DNA of 64,000 bases from Comamonadaceae bacterium 2PF (GTDB taxonomy: Bacteria; Pseudomonadota; Gammaproteobacteria; Burkholderiales; Burkholderiaceae_C): contig SCMV01000014.1 of the NCBI GenBank assembly GCA_005502875.1, positions 19,293 to 83,292 of the forward strand, read 5' to 3'. The notes below the pieces were generated by a model that had not been told where the DNA came from, did no database searches, and worked only from the letters and a program-made list of their open reading frames with translations. Below are positions 1 to 9,221 of the stretch, in pieces. How positions within the stretch are numbered: the first letter of the stretch is position 1; each line of letters opens with the position of its first letter. A program made the position numbers and the translations under genes.

Positions 1-497
1 GGCTGGAGCCGTCTGAAGAGCTGCACCTGGGCCGCCTGGTCAGCGACGAGCTGGTCTGCCTGGTGTCCGAAGACCACCCGGCCGCGCGCCTGCCCAAAGA
101 GGGCAAGCGCTCCTGGTCGGTCGAGCAGTACCTGGCGGCCGAGCACATCGCGCCGCTGCCGTTTCACCCGGACGGCCCGGGCATCATCGAGCAGCACCTG
201 CAGGCCAAGGGCCTGGAGCGACACATCGTTGTGCGCCACCCGCATTTCGCGCAGATCCCGTACATGGTGGCGGGCTCGCTGCTGGTGTTGACCACGGGGC
301 GGCGCTTCTGTGAGCGCTACGTGCGTGACCTGAAGGTCAAGGTCATCCGCTGCCCGGTGCCGCTGCCGTCTTTGAACTACTACCAGCTCTGGCACGACCT
401 GACCCACAAATCGGCCGCCAGCCGCTGGTTGCGTGAGCAGGTTCGCGACGTGGTCCGAGGCTTGCATCAGGTTCAGCCGCCCGTGCGGCATCATTGA
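1..497 (+). CDS. LysR-family transcriptional regulator, C-terminal part (truncated by window edge)
   Basis: The reading frame is open from base 3 with no start, so this is the last ~164 residues of a gene that begins outside the window. The visible part is the effector-binding half of a LysR-type regulator: the frame reads LVSDELVCLVSEDHP near its beginning and later AGSLLVLTTGRRFCERY, both typical of the second substrate-binding subdomain; the N-terminal helix-turn-helix is not visible. It ends 41 bases before the ABC-transporter operon on the same strand. That spacing would allow read-through, and the regulator may respond to the transported solute, but nothing in the sequence proves it. 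Confidence 0.8.
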   Translation, partial: LEPSEELHLGRLVSDELVCLVSEDHPAARLPKEGKRSWSVEQYLAAEHIAPLPFHPDGPGIIEQHLQAKGLERHIVVRHPHFAQIPYMVAGSLLVLTTGRRFCERYVRDLKVKVIRCPVPLPSLNYYQLWHDLTHKSAASRWLREQVRDVVRGLHQVQPPVRHH

Positions 498-538
498 GGT
501 TTGGCCTCCCCACCGCGGCTCCCACCCCCACACCCCAC

Positions 539-2104
539 ATGACCCTCAGACTCGAGCTCAGGCGCATCACCAAGCAGTACCCCGGTGTCAGGGCCAACGA
601 TGCCGTCAGCCTCAACGTGCGCCCGGGCGAGATCCACGCCGTGCTGGGCGAGAACGGCGCCGGCAAGTCCACCTTGATGAAGATCATCTTTGGCGCGGTC
701 AAGCCCGACTCGGGCGAGGTGCTCTTCAACGGCCAGCCGGTTCAGGTGCGCTCACCTCAAGAGGCGCGGGCCCTGGGCATCAGCATGGTGTTCCAGCACT
801 TCTCGCTGTTCGACACGCTGACGGCGGCCGAGAACGTGTGGCTGGGCCTGGACAAGTCGCTCAGCCTGGCCGAGGTCACCCAGCGAATCCGCGAGGTCTC
901 GGGCACCTATGGGCTGGAAGTTGACCCGGAACGCCACGTGCACTCGCTGACCGTGGGCGAGCGCCAGCGGGTCGAGATCGTGCGGGCGCTGCTGACCAAG
1001 CCGCAGCTGCTGATCCTCGACGAGCCGACTTCGGTGCTCACGCCCCAGGCGGTGGGCAAGCTGTTCGTGACGCTGCGCCAGCTGGCGGCCGAGGGCTGCT
1101 CCATCCTCTACATCAGCCACAAGCTCGACGAGATCCGCGCGCTGTGCCAGCGCTGCACCGTGCTTCGCGGCGGCAAGGTGACGGGCGAGGTCGACCCGCG
1201 CGAAGAGAGCAACGCCAGCCTGTCGCGCCTGATGATCGGCAACGAGCCGCCCGAGCTGCATCGCAACGAGGCCATGTTGGGCGAGGTGGCGCTGGCGGTC
1301 AAAGGCCTGAACGTGCCCAGCCTCGACCCGTTCGGCACCGACCTCAAGGACATCGGGTTCGAGTTGCGCGCTGGCGAGGTCCTGGGCATTGCCGGGGTGT
1401 CGGGCAACGGGCAGCAGGCATTGATGGCCGTGCTCAGCGGCGAAGACCCGCGCGCCAAGCCAGGCACCGTTCACTTGTTCGGCCACGACGTGGCCCGCTC
1501 GTCGCCGCGCGCCAGGCGCCACCAGGGCCTGCACAGCGTGCCCGAAGAGCGCCTGGGCCGTGGTGCGGTGCCGACCCTGTCGCTGGCGCAGAACACCCTG
1601 CTCACGCGCGACGACGCCATCGGCCCCGGCGGCTGGTTGCGCACCAAGGGCATCACCGGCATGGCGGTCGAGCTGATCGACCGCTTCAAGGTCAAGGCCG
1701 CAGGGCCACACGCACCGGCCAAGAGCCTGTCGGGCGGCAACCTGCAGAAGTTCATCATGGGCCGCGAGATCGACGCGGCGCCCAAGGTGCTGCTGGTGTC
1801 TCAGCCGACCTGGGGCGTGGACGTGGGGGCCGCGGCGCAGATCCGTGGCGAGTTGTTGAAGCTGCGCGACGCCGGCTGTGCCGTGCTCGTGGTCAGCGAG
1901 GAGCTGGACGAATTGTTCGAAGTGAGCGACCGCCTGATGGTGATGGCGCAGGGGCGGCTGTCGCCGTCCATCCCGGCCGCCGAGGCCACCGTGGAGCAGA
2001 TCGGGGCCTGGATGAGCGGGCTGTGGGACGGCGGTGCAGGCGAAGCCTCGGCACCGGTGCCCGGGCTGGTGACGCAGCAGGGGGGCGCCCATGTTCAAGC
2101 TTGA
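539..2104 (+). CDS. BMP-type sugar/nucleoside ABC transporter, double ATP-binding protein
   Basis: Cytoplasmic ATPase of about 521 residues with two fused nucleotide-binding domains, as in RbsA/YufO-type importers. Domain 1 has a canonical Walker A GENGAGKST (about residues 37-45), signature LTVGERQRVEI and Walker B ILDEPTSVL. Domain 2 has a degenerate Walker A (GVSGNGQQ), signature LSGGNLQKF and VSQPTWGVDVGA, which is normal for this family. The start chosen is the ATG at 539 giving MTLRLELRR; an in-frame TTG at 494 overlaps the preceding stop and is less likely. It overlaps the first permease gene by 14 bases, so translation is probably coupled. Together with the next three genes it makes a complete importer, probably for purine nucleosides or bases; the substrate is inferred from the family only. 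Confidence 0.93.
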   Translation: MTLRLELRRITKQYPGVRANDAVSLNVRPGEIHAVLGENGAGKSTLMKIIFGAVKPDSGEVLFNGQPVQVRSPQEARALGISMVFQHFSLFDTLTAAENVWLGLDKSLSLAEVTQRIREVSGTYGLEVDPERHVHSLTVGERQRVEIVRALLTKPQLLILDEPTSVLTPQAVGKLFVTLRQLAAEGCSILYISHKLDEIRALCQRCTVLRGGKVTGEVDPREESNASLSRLMIGNEPPELHRNEAMLGEVALAVKGLNVPSLDPFGTDLKDIGFELRAGEVLGIAGVSGNGQQALMAVLSGEDPRAKPGTVHLFGHDVARSSPRARRHQGLHSVPEERLGRGAVPTLSLAQNTLLTRDDAIGPGGWLRTKGITGMAVELIDRFKVKAAGPHAPAKSLSGGNLQKFIMGREIDAAPKVLLVSQPTWGVDVGAAAQIRGELLKLRDAGCAVLVVSEELDELFEVSDRLMVMAQGRLSPSIPAAEATVEQIGAWMSGLWDGGAGEASAPVPGLVTQQGGAHVQA

Positions 2105-3152
2105 GCCGCGTCCCGCGCCATCGAAGTTGCTGACGTTCACTTCGCCGCTGATCGCGTTGGCGATCACGGTGCTGGTGGGCGTGGCCCTCTTCGTCGCCTT
2201 GGGCAAGGACCCGCTGGCTGGGCTGCAGATGTTCTTCGTCGAGCCGCTCAAGAGCGGCTACGCGCTGTCTGAGTTGAGCCTCAAGGCGACGCCGCTGGTG
2301 CTGATCGCGTTGGGCCTGTCGGTGTGCTTTCGCGCCAACCTGTGGAACATCGGCGCGGAGGGGCAGTTCATCCTCGGGGCCGTTTGCGCCGGTGGGGTGG
2401 CCATGCAGGCCACGCCCGAGAGTGGCCCTTTGCTGATGCCAGCCGTGTTGGCGGCCGGGGCCCTGGGTGGCATGGCCTGGGCCGGCATCGTGGCGCTGCT
2501 GCGCGACCGCTTCAACGCCAGCGAGATCCTGGTCAGCCTGATGCTGGTGTACGTGGCCGAGATGCTGCTGAGCTACCTGGTCTACGGCCCTTGGAAGGAC
2601 CCCAACGGCTACAACTTCCCGCAGACCATCACCTTCCTCGAAGCCGCGCGCGTGCCCAAGCTCGTTCAGGGCTGGCGCATGAACATCGGCATGTTCATCG
2701 CAGCGGTGGCGGTGGTGGGGTTTGCGGTGTTTTTGTACCGCACCTTCGCGGGCTTTCAGCTGCAGGTGGGCGGGTTGGCGCCGGCGGCGGCGCGATACGC
2801 GGGCTTTTCCAGCCGCCGCGCGCTGTGGACGGCGCTGCTGCTGTCGGGCGGCATGGCCGGGCTGGCCGGTGCGCTGGATGTGGCGGGGCCCCAGGGCCAG
2901 CTCACGCCGTACGTGCCCCTGGGCTATGGCTTCGCGGCCATCATCGTGGCCTTCGTGGGCCGGCTCAACCCGTTTGGCATCGTGTTCTCGGCGGTGCTCA
3001 TGAGCATGTTCTACATCGGCGGTGAACTCGCCCAGTCGCGCCTGGGCCTGCCCAAGGCCCTCACCGGTGTCTTCCAGGGGCTGCTGCTGTTCGCGCTGCT
3101 GGCCTGCGACACCTTCATCCACCAACGTCTGCGCTGGGTGAGCAAGAAATGA
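2091..3152 (+). CDS. BMP-type ABC transporter, permease subunit 1
   Basis: Integral membrane permease of 353 residues of the branched-chain/ribose permease superfamily (BPD_transp_2). Hydrophobic segments begin at about residue 16 (PLIALAITVLVGVALFVAL) and continue through the protein. The segment LWNIGAEGQFILGA is the typical conserved cytoplasmic loop that contacts the ATPase. It starts inside the end of the ATPase gene and its stop overlaps the start of the second permease by 4 bases (ATGA), giving a tightly coupled operon. The pair of unequal permeases followed by a BMP lipoprotein is the standard arrangement for nucleoside importers. Confidence 0.92.
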   Translation: MFKLEPRPAPSKLLTFTSPLIALAITVLVGVALFVALGKDPLAGLQMFFVEPLKSGYALSELSLKATPLVLIALGLSVCFRANLWNIGAEGQFILGAVCAGGVAMQATPESGPLLMPAVLAAGALGGMAWAGIVALLRDRFNASEILVSLMLVYVAEMLLSYLVYGPWKDPNGYNFPQTITFLEAARVPKLVQGWRMNIGMFIAAVAVVGFAVFLYRTFAGFQLQVGGLAPAAARYAGFSSRRALWTALLLSGGMAGLAGALDVAGPQGQLTPYVPLGYGFAAIIVAFVGRLNPFGIVFSAVLMSMFYIGGELAQSRLGLPKALTGVFQGLLLFALLACDTFIHQRLRWVSKK

Positions 3153-4078
3153 TCTCTGCCGAATCCCTGGCCCTGCTGATCGCGGCCACCCTCAACGCCG
3201 GCACGGTGGTGGCGCTGGCCTCCCTGGGCCTGCTCATCAACGAACGCGCTGGCGTGCTCAACCTGGGCGCCGAAGGCATGATGCTGGTGGCCGCCATCGC
3301 TGGCTACGCGGCCTGCGTGCACACGGGCAGCGACCTGGTCGGGTTCGCTGCGGCGGCCGGGGCGGGTGCGCTGCTGGCGGCGGCTTTCGGGGTGCTGGTC
3401 ATCTGGCTGGGCACCAACCAGTACGCCACGGGGTTGGCGCTCAGCCTGTTCGGCACGGGGCTGAGTGCCTTCGTGGGCATCACCTACACGCAGCTGCGCC
3501 TGCCCGAGCGCGTCAACCACGCGATCCCCTACCTGGCTGACCTGCCTTTCGTGGGGCCGGCCTTCTTTCGGCACCACCCGCTGGTGTACGCCACCATCGC
3601 TTTGGCCATCGGGCTGACGTGGTTCCTGCTGCGCTCGCGTGCCGGCCTGGTGCTGCGCGCGGTCGGTGAGTCGCCCGAGTCGGCGCACGCGCTGGGCTAC
3701 GCGGTGCGGCCCATCCGCCTGCTGGCGGTGTGCGTGGGCGGTGCGCTGTGCGGCGTGGCCGGCGCTTACATCTCGCTGGTCTACACCCCGCTGTGGGTCG
3801 AAGGCATGGTGGCCGGCAAGGGCTGGATCGCCCTGGCCCTGACGACTTTCGCCACCTGGCGGCCGCTGCGCGTGCTGCTGGGGGCTTACCTGTTCGGTGG
3901 CGTGACGATGCTGCAGTTTCAGCTTCAGGGGCAGGGGGTGCAGGTGCCCTCGCAACTGCTGACGATGCTGCCCTACCTCGCCACCATCGTCGTGCTGGTG
4001 CTGATCTCGCGCAACCCGACGTGGATCCGCATCAACATGCCTGCTTCGCTCGGCAAGCCCTTCCATCCGGGCGCCTGA
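3149..4078 (+). CDS. BMP-type ABC transporter, permease subunit 2
   Basis: Second integral membrane permease, 309 residues, same superfamily as the preceding gene but shorter. Conserved loop VLNLGAEGMMLVAAI lies at about residues 37-51. Multiple hydrophobic helices run to a C-terminal VVLVLISRNPTWIRI. It begins with ATG overlapping the upstream stop. The gap to the lipoprotein gene is 67 bases, within which a good Shine-Dalgarno is found. Confidence 0.92.
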   Translation: MISAESLALLIAATLNAGTVVALASLGLLINERAGVLNLGAEGMMLVAAIAGYAACVHTGSDLVGFAAAAGAGALLAAAFGVLVIWLGTNQYATGLALSLFGTGLSAFVGITYTQLRLPERVNHAIPYLADLPFVGPAFFRHHPLVYATIALAIGLTWFLLRSRAGLVLRAVGESPESAHALGYAVRPIRLLAVCVGGALCGVAGAYISLVYTPLWVEGMVAGKGWIALALTTFATWRPLRVLLGAYLFGGVTMLQFQLQGQGVQVPSQLLTMLPYLATIVVLVLISRNPTWIRINMPASLGKPFHPGA

Positions 4079-4145
4079 GTGGGCATGATCGTTGCTGTTG
4101 CAGTTCGTCCTGTGGATGCAAGAAGTTCCCAACCCTGGAGATGAC

Positions 4146-5312
4146 ATGACCTCTGACCTGTCCAAGCGTTCCGTGCTCAAGCTGGCTGGCTTTGCTGCCC
4201 TGACCGCCACCGCCGCCCTCGTGGGCTGCGGCAAGAAAGACGCGGCGCCTGAAGCCGCATCGGCTGCTTCCGAAGCACCGGCGTCTGCCGCCGCAGTGGC
4301 CGCCGGCCCGTTGAAGATCGCTTTCGCCTACGTCGGCCCCGTGGGCGACGCCGGCTGGACCTACGCTCACAACCAGGGCCGCCTGGCCGTCGAGAAGGAG
4401 TTCGGCGACAAGGTCGTCACGTCCTTCGTTGAGAAGGTGCCTGAGGGCCCCGAGGCCGAGCGCGTGATCCGCGACCTGGTGGCACAAGGCAACACCCTGA
4501 TTTTTGGCACCACCTTCGGCTACATGGAGCCCATGCTCAAGGTCGCCGCCGACAACCCGAACGTGAAGTTCGAGCATGGCACCGGCTACAAGACGGCCGC
4601 CAACATGCGCACCTATGACTCGCGCACCTATGAAGGCGCCTACATGGCCGGCGTCATCGCGGGCAGCATGACCAAGTCCAACACCATCGGTGTGGTGGGC
4701 TCCATCCCCATCCCCGAGGTGATCCGCAACATCAACTCCTTCACCCTGGGCGCCCAAAGCGTGAACCCCAAGATCAAGACCAAGGTGGTCTGGGTCAACG
4801 CCTGGTTCGACCCTCCGAAGGAAAGCGAAGGCGCGCAAAGCCTGCTGAACCAGGGTGCCGACGTGCTGTTCCAGAACACCGACTCGGCCGCCGTGCTGCA
4901 GACGGCCGAAAAGGCTGGCAAGTACGCTTTCGGTTGGGACTCGGACATGAGCGCCTTCGGCCCGAAGGCCCACCTGGCCTCGGCCGTCATCAACTGGGGC
5001 CCGTACTACATCAAGGCCACCAAGGAAGCCCTGGACGGCTCCTGGCAGACGGGTGGCGCCTGGTGGGGTGTCAAGGAAGGCGCCATCGACCTGGTGGCGG
5101 TCTCTGACGCCGTGCCGGCTGAGGTCAAGGCCAAGGTCGACACCATCAAGGCCGGTCTCAAGGACGGCAGCTTCGCGATCTGGAAGGGCCCGATCGTGGG
5201 TCAGGACGGCAAGGAAGTGCTGGCCAAGGACGCCGTGGCCGATGACAAGTTCCTGGGCGGCGTGAACTTCTACGTCAAGGGCGTTGAAGGCTCGATCCCG
5301 TCGTCCAAGTGA
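4146..5312 (+). CDS. BMP-family ABC transporter substrate-binding lipoprotein
   Basis: Solute-binding component, 388 residues. The start at 4146 gives MTSDLSKRSVLKLAGF, followed by a hydrophobic stretch and a lipobox LVGC with the lipidated Cys at about residue 28, so the mature protein is a membrane-anchored lipoprotein. A low-complexity Ala/Glu/Ser linker follows, then a BMP domain (family of PnrA, a purine nucleoside receptor) starting with PLKIAFAYVGPVGDAGWTYA. An in-frame start at 4092 would precede the signal peptide by 18 residues and is disfavoured because GGAG at 4137-4140 is correctly spaced from 4146. Last gene of the importer operon. Confidence 0.93.
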   Translation: MTSDLSKRSVLKLAGFAALTATAALVGCGKKDAAPEAASAASEAPASAAAVAAGPLKIAFAYVGPVGDAGWTYAHNQGRLAVEKEFGDKVVTSFVEKVPEGPEAERVIRDLVAQGNTLIFGTTFGYMEPMLKVAADNPNVKFEHGTGYKTAANMRTYDSRTYEGAYMAGVIAGSMTKSNTIGVVGSIPIPEVIRNINSFTLGAQSVNPKIKTKVVWVNAWFDPPKESEGAQSLLNQGADVLFQNTDSAAVLQTAEKAGKYAFGWDSDMSAFGPKAHLASAVINWGPYYIKATKEALDGSWQTGGAWWGVKEGAIDLVAVSDAVPAEVKAKVDTIKAGLKDGSFAIWKGPIVGQDGKEVLAKDAVADDKFLGGVNFYVKGVEGSIPSSK

Positions 5313-5330
5313 TGGCGGCTTGAGCCATCA
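5310..5330 (+). other. Hairpin at the end of the ABC importer operon
   Basis: A perfect 7-bp inverted repeat, TGATGGC / GCCATCA, with a 7-base loop. It includes the stop codon of the lipoprotein gene. There is no T-run after it, so it looks more like an mRNA-stabilising 3' hairpin or Rho-dependent end than an intrinsic terminator. Confidence 0.35.
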
Positions 5331-5624
5331 GGCGGGGTGGGCCGTTCGGGCTCGCCTCAAGGCCCTGAGGGGCCTGAACGCCGCCTGACAAGGGGCGGGG
5401 TGTCGCGGTCCGTGAAGGATTGCGCCCCCGCCCTGTTTCATTGCCGACCCAAGCGCGGAACAGGCCGCTTTCGACCCCGTGAAACCACGGGATGGCGCTG
5501 GGGGGCGTCGGCCTAAACTGGGGCTCATCAAAGGGTTCCGGCCGCGCGCCGCACCGACGAGCCACGAGCTTTGCCGCCCAGGTCAGCCTGACCGTGCCGC
5601 GCGACCGCCACCAGGAGGTCGTCG
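5331..5624. other. Intergenic region without recognisable gene
   Basis: About 290 bases between the ABC operon and the indolepyruvate oxidoreductase gene. No reading frame here has a plausible start and protein-like composition. A small hairpin CCCGTG/CACGGG is visible near 5477-5492, and AGGAGG at 5613-5618 is the Shine-Dalgarno of the next gene. No clear -35/-10 pair was found. Confidence 0.5.
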
Positions 5625-8600
5625 ATGAACGCGCCACTTCCCCCCGAAGTGCTCCAGGCCCTCGCTTCGTTGTCCCTGGAGGACAAGTACACGCTCGAGC
5701 GCGGCAGCGCCTTCATGAGCGGCATCCAGGCCCTGGTGCGGCTGCCCATCCTGCAGCACACGCGCGACGCCATGGCGGGCCTGAACACCGCGGGCTTCAT
5801 CAGCGGCTACCGCGGCTCGCCCCTGGGTGGTTACGACCAGGCGCTGTGGAAGGCGCGCGAGCACCTGGCCAAGCACCACATCGTCTTCCAACCTGGTGTC
5901 AACGAGGAGCTGGGCGCCACGGCCGTGTGGGGCACGCAGCAGCTCGCGCTCACGCCGGGGCCGCAGCGCTTCGACGGCGTCTTCGGCATCTGGTACGGCA
6001 AGGGCCCGGGCGTGGACCGCTGCGGCGACGTCTTCAAGCACGCCAACATGGCCGGCACTTCGCAACATGGCGGCGTGGTGGCCGTGGCGGGTGACGACCA
6101 CGTGGCCAAGAGCTCCTCCCTGGCCCACCAGAGCGACCACATCTTCAAGGCCTGTGGGCTGCCCGTGTTCTTCCCGAGCAACGTGCAGGAGATCCTGGAC
6201 CTGGGGCTGCACGCCTTCGCGATGAGTCGCTTCTCGGGCCTGTGGACCTCGCTGAAAACCATCCAGGAGGTGGTGGAGTCGTCGACCACGGTGTCGGTGG
6301 ACCCGGACCGCGTCAACATCGTGCTGCCCGGTGATTTCGACATGCCCGAAGGCGGGCTGCACATCCGCTGGCCCGACGCGCCGCTGGCTCAGGAAGCCCG
6401 GCTGATGGACCACAAGTGGTACGCCGCGCTGGCCTACGTGCGCGCCAACCGGCTCAACCACACGGTGCTCGACAGCGAAGACGCGCGGCTGGGCATCATG
6501 GCCAGCGGCAAGGCCTGGAACGACCTGCGCCAGGCCCTGCACGACCTCGGTCTGGACGACGAGGCCTGTCGCGCCCTGAAGCTGCGCCTGCACAAGGTGG
6601 CCGTGGTCTGGCCGCTGGACGCCGTCATCACGCGCGAGTTCGCGCAAGGGCTGCAAGAGATCCTGGTCGTCGAAGAAAAGCGCCAGGTGATCGAGTACCA
6701 GCTCAAGGAAGAGCTCTACAACTGGCGCGAAGACGTGCGCCCCAACGTGCTGGGCAAGTTCACCGAAACCGATGGCGACCAGACGGGCGGCGAGTGGTCG
6801 CACCCGCACCCTGCCAGCCGTTGGTTGCTGCGTGCCCAGGCCGACCTGAACCCCGCGCTGATCGCCAAGGCCGTGGCGCAGCGGCTCGAGAAGCTGGGCT
6901 TGCTGGCCGATGCCCCTTCGCACCTGCGCGAGCGCATCGCCGAGCGCCTGCGCGTGATCGATGACAAGGAGCGCTCGCTGGCGCACACCACGGCCGGCCC
7001 CGAGCGCGCCCCCTGGTTCTGCAGCGGCTGCCCGCACAACACCTCCACCCGCGTGCCCGAGGGCTCGCGTGCCATGGCCGGCATCGGCTGCCACTACATG
7101 GCGCAGTGGATGGACCGCAACACGGGCCTGGTCTCGCAGATGGGCGGCGAGGGCGTGGCCTGGGTGGGGCAGGCACCGTTCACCGACGAGAAGCACGTCT
7201 TCGTGAACCTGGGCGATGGCACCTACTTCCACTCAGGTGTGCTGGCCATCCGGCAGTCGGTGGCCGCCAAGGTCAACATCACCTACAAGATTTTGTACAA
7301 CGACGCGGTGGCGATGACCGGTGGGCAGCCGCTGGACGGCAACCTGTCTGTGCCCGCCATGACACGCGAGCTGCACGCGGAAGGCGTGCGCCGCATCGTG
7401 GTGGTGACCGACGACCGCAGCCGCTACGCCGACGTGCACGACCTGGCCCCGGGGGTGGACCTGTTTCACCGCGATGACCTGGACCGCGTGCAAAAGGAGC
7501 TGCGAGCAACCGAAGGCTGCACGGCCCTGATCTACGACCAGACCTGCGCCACCGAGAAGCGCCGCCGCCGCAAGCGCGGCAGCATGCCGGCCGTCACCAC
7601 CCGCGTCGTCATCAACGAGGAGGTGTGCGAGGGCTGTGGCGACTGCACCGTGCAGTCCAACTGCCTGAGCGTGGAGCCCGTGGACACGCCCCTGGGCCGC
7701 AAGAGGCGCATCAACCAGAGCAGTTGCAACCAGGACTTGTCGTGCCTGAAGGGCTTTTGCCCGAGCCTGGTCACCATCGAGGGCGGCCAGCTCAAGGGCG
7801 CCAAGCCGCAACCCGGCACGCCCGACGTGCGCAAGCTGCCGCCTGTGCCCGACCCGGAGCTGCCCGATGCCACCCGGGCCTGGGGCATCGTCGTGGCGGG
7901 CATCGGCGGCACGGGCGTGATCACCATCGGGCAATTGCTGGGCATGGCCGCGCACGTTGAAGGGCGTGGCGTGGTCACCCAGGAGGCCGCGGGGCTGGCT
8001 CAGAAGGGGGGCGCCACCTGGAGCCATGTGCAGATCGCCAACCGGCCAGAGGCCATCCACACCACCAAGGTGGGCACCGCCGAGGCCGACCTGGTCATGG
8101 CATGTGACCCGATCGTCGCTTCCTTGCCCACCACGCTGAGCGTCATGCGCAGTGGGCGCACCCGCATCGCGCTGAACACGCACCACACGCCAACGGCGTC
8201 GGTGGTCTCGTCGCCTGACTGGCATTACCCGTCTGGCCAGTGCGACCACGTGCTGGCCGATGCCGTGGGCGCCGAATCCATCAAGCGCTTCGACAGCGTG
8301 GCCCTGGCCGAAAAGCTGCTGGGCGACGCCATCTACGCCAACCCGATGATGCTGGGCTTTGCCTGGCAGATGGGCTGGGTGCCGCTGAGCGGGCAGGCGC
8401 TGCGTCGGGCCATCGAGCTCAACGGGGTCCAGGTCGAGCGCAACCTGACGGCCTTCGAGTGGGGGCGGCAGGTGGCGCATGACCCGGTGCGCGTGGCGCG
8501 GCTGACCACGCCGGCGCAACCGGTGCAGTGGCTGGGCTCCAAGGCTGGTGGCGATCACGCCGGCACGGCTTCGGAACTCGATGCCTTGGTGGCCCACCGC

Positions 8601-9221
8601 ATGGCCTGGTTGACCGACTACCAGGACGAGGCCTTGGCCCTGCGCTACAAGGGCTGGGTCGATCGCTTCCGTTTGGCCGAGGAGATGCTGGATGCGCGGG
8701 TCGGCCAGACCAAGCTGCGCCTGAGCATGGCCGTTGCCCGCCAGCTGTTTCGGATGATGGCCATCAAGGATGAGTACGAGGTGGCCCGCCTGTTGACCTC
8801 AGAGCGCTTCAGGCAGCAGTTGGGTTCGCAGTTCGAGGGTGAGTGGCGTTTGGTGTTTCACCTGGCCCCGCCTGCGCTGGGTGAGGGGCATGGCGCCGTG
8901 CAACGCGTTGCCAAACGCGCCTTTGGCCAAGCCTGGCTGCCGCTGCTCAGCGGCCTGGCCAAGGCGCGCCGCTGGCGCAACACCTGGCTGGACCCCTTGC
9001 GCTGGAGCGCCACCCGCCGAGACGAGTTGGCCACCTTGCGTGAGTACGAGGCGCTGCTGGGGCGGTTGCTGGAGGGCCTGAGCGCCAGCCAACATGCGCT
9101 GGCATGCGAGCTGGCCGAGTCGGCCGAGGCCATTCGCGGTTTCGGGCCCGTGCGGGCGGCGAACGCAGCCCCTGTGAGGGCCCGCTGGGCTCAGAGGTTC
9201 TTGCTGCAGTCCAGGCCGTAG
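5625..9221 (+). CDS. Fused indolepyruvate ferredoxin oxidoreductase (alpha+beta)
   Basis: Single-chain enzyme of 1198 residues, predicted to oxidatively decarboxylate aryl-pyruvates (indolepyruvate, phenylpyruvate) to acyl-CoA using thiamine diphosphate and ferredoxin. The N-terminal part is a pyruvate-oxidoreductase alpha domain (GFISGYRGSPLGGYD). The middle is the TPP domain with CSGCPHNTST and the metal-binding VNLGDGTYFHSG. Next is a ferredoxin-like Cys cluster (CEGCGDCTVQSNC, then CNQDLSCLKGFCP). Then comes the gamma/beta domain beginning GIVVAGIGGTGVITIGQLLG and a C-terminal DUF6537-like region. The one-chain form is the usual form in many Proteobacteria. AGGAGG lies 6 bases before the ATG. 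Its 3' end overlaps the convergent DUF2314 gene by 31 bases. Confidence 0.92.
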   Translation: MNAPLPPEVLQALASLSLEDKYTLERGSAFMSGIQALVRLPILQHTRDAMAGLNTAGFISGYRGSPLGGYDQALWKAREHLAKHHIVFQPGVNEELGATAVWGTQQLALTPGPQRFDGVFGIWYGKGPGVDRCGDVFKHANMAGTSQHGGVVAVAGDDHVAKSSSLAHQSDHIFKACGLPVFFPSNVQEILDLGLHAFAMSRFSGLWTSLKTIQEVVESSTTVSVDPDRVNIVLPGDFDMPEGGLHIRWPDAPLAQEARLMDHKWYAALAYVRANRLNHTVLDSEDARLGIMASGKAWNDLRQALHDLGLDDEACRALKLRLHKVAVVWPLDAVITREFAQGLQEILVVEEKRQVIEYQLKEELYNWREDVRPNVLGKFTETDGDQTGGEWSHPHPASRWLLRAQADLNPALIAKAVAQRLEKLGLLADAPSHLRERIAERLRVIDDKERSLAHTTAGPERAPWFCSGCPHNTSTRVPEGSRAMAGIGCHYMAQWMDRNTGLVSQMGGEGVAWVGQAPFTDEKHVFVNLGDGTYFHSGVLAIRQSVAAKVNITYKILYNDAVAMTGGQPLDGNLSVPAMTRELHAEGVRRIVVVTDDRSRYADVHDLAPGVDLFHRDDLDRVQKELRATEGCTALIYDQTCATEKRRRRKRGSMPAVTTRVVINEEVCEGCGDCTVQSNCLSVEPVDTPLGRKRRINQSSCNQDLSCLKGFCPSLVTIEGGQLKGAKPQPGTPDVRKLPPVPDPELPDATRAWGIVVAGIGGTGVITIGQLLGMAAHVEGRGVVTQEAAGLAQKGGATWSHVQIANRPEAIHTTKVGTAEADLVMACDPIVASLPTTLSVMRSGRTRIALNTHHTPTASVVSSPDWHYPSGQCDHVLADAVGAESIKRFDSVALAEKLLGDAIYANPMMLGFAWQMGWVPLSGQALRRAIELNGVQVERNLTAFEWGRQVAHDPVRVARLTTPAQPVQWLGSKAGGDHAGTASELDALVAHRMAWLTDYQDEALALRYKGWVDRFRLAEEMLDARVGQTKLRLSMAVARQLFRMMAIKDEYEVARLLTSERFRQQLGSQFEGEWRLVFHLAPPALGEGHGAVQRVAKRAFGQAWLPLLSGLAKARRWRNTWLDPLRWSATRRDELATLREYEALLGRLLEGLSASQHALACELAESAEAIRGFGPVRAANAAPVRARWAQRFLLQSRP

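Noticed and set aside
752..2251. 499-codon open frame antisense to the ABC ATPase
   Set aside because: No family motif; opposite strand of a well-supported ATPase.
5400..5530. Hairpins in the 5.3-5.6 kb gap as terminators or riboswitch
   Set aside because: Stems are short and no T-tract or known aptamer pattern follows.
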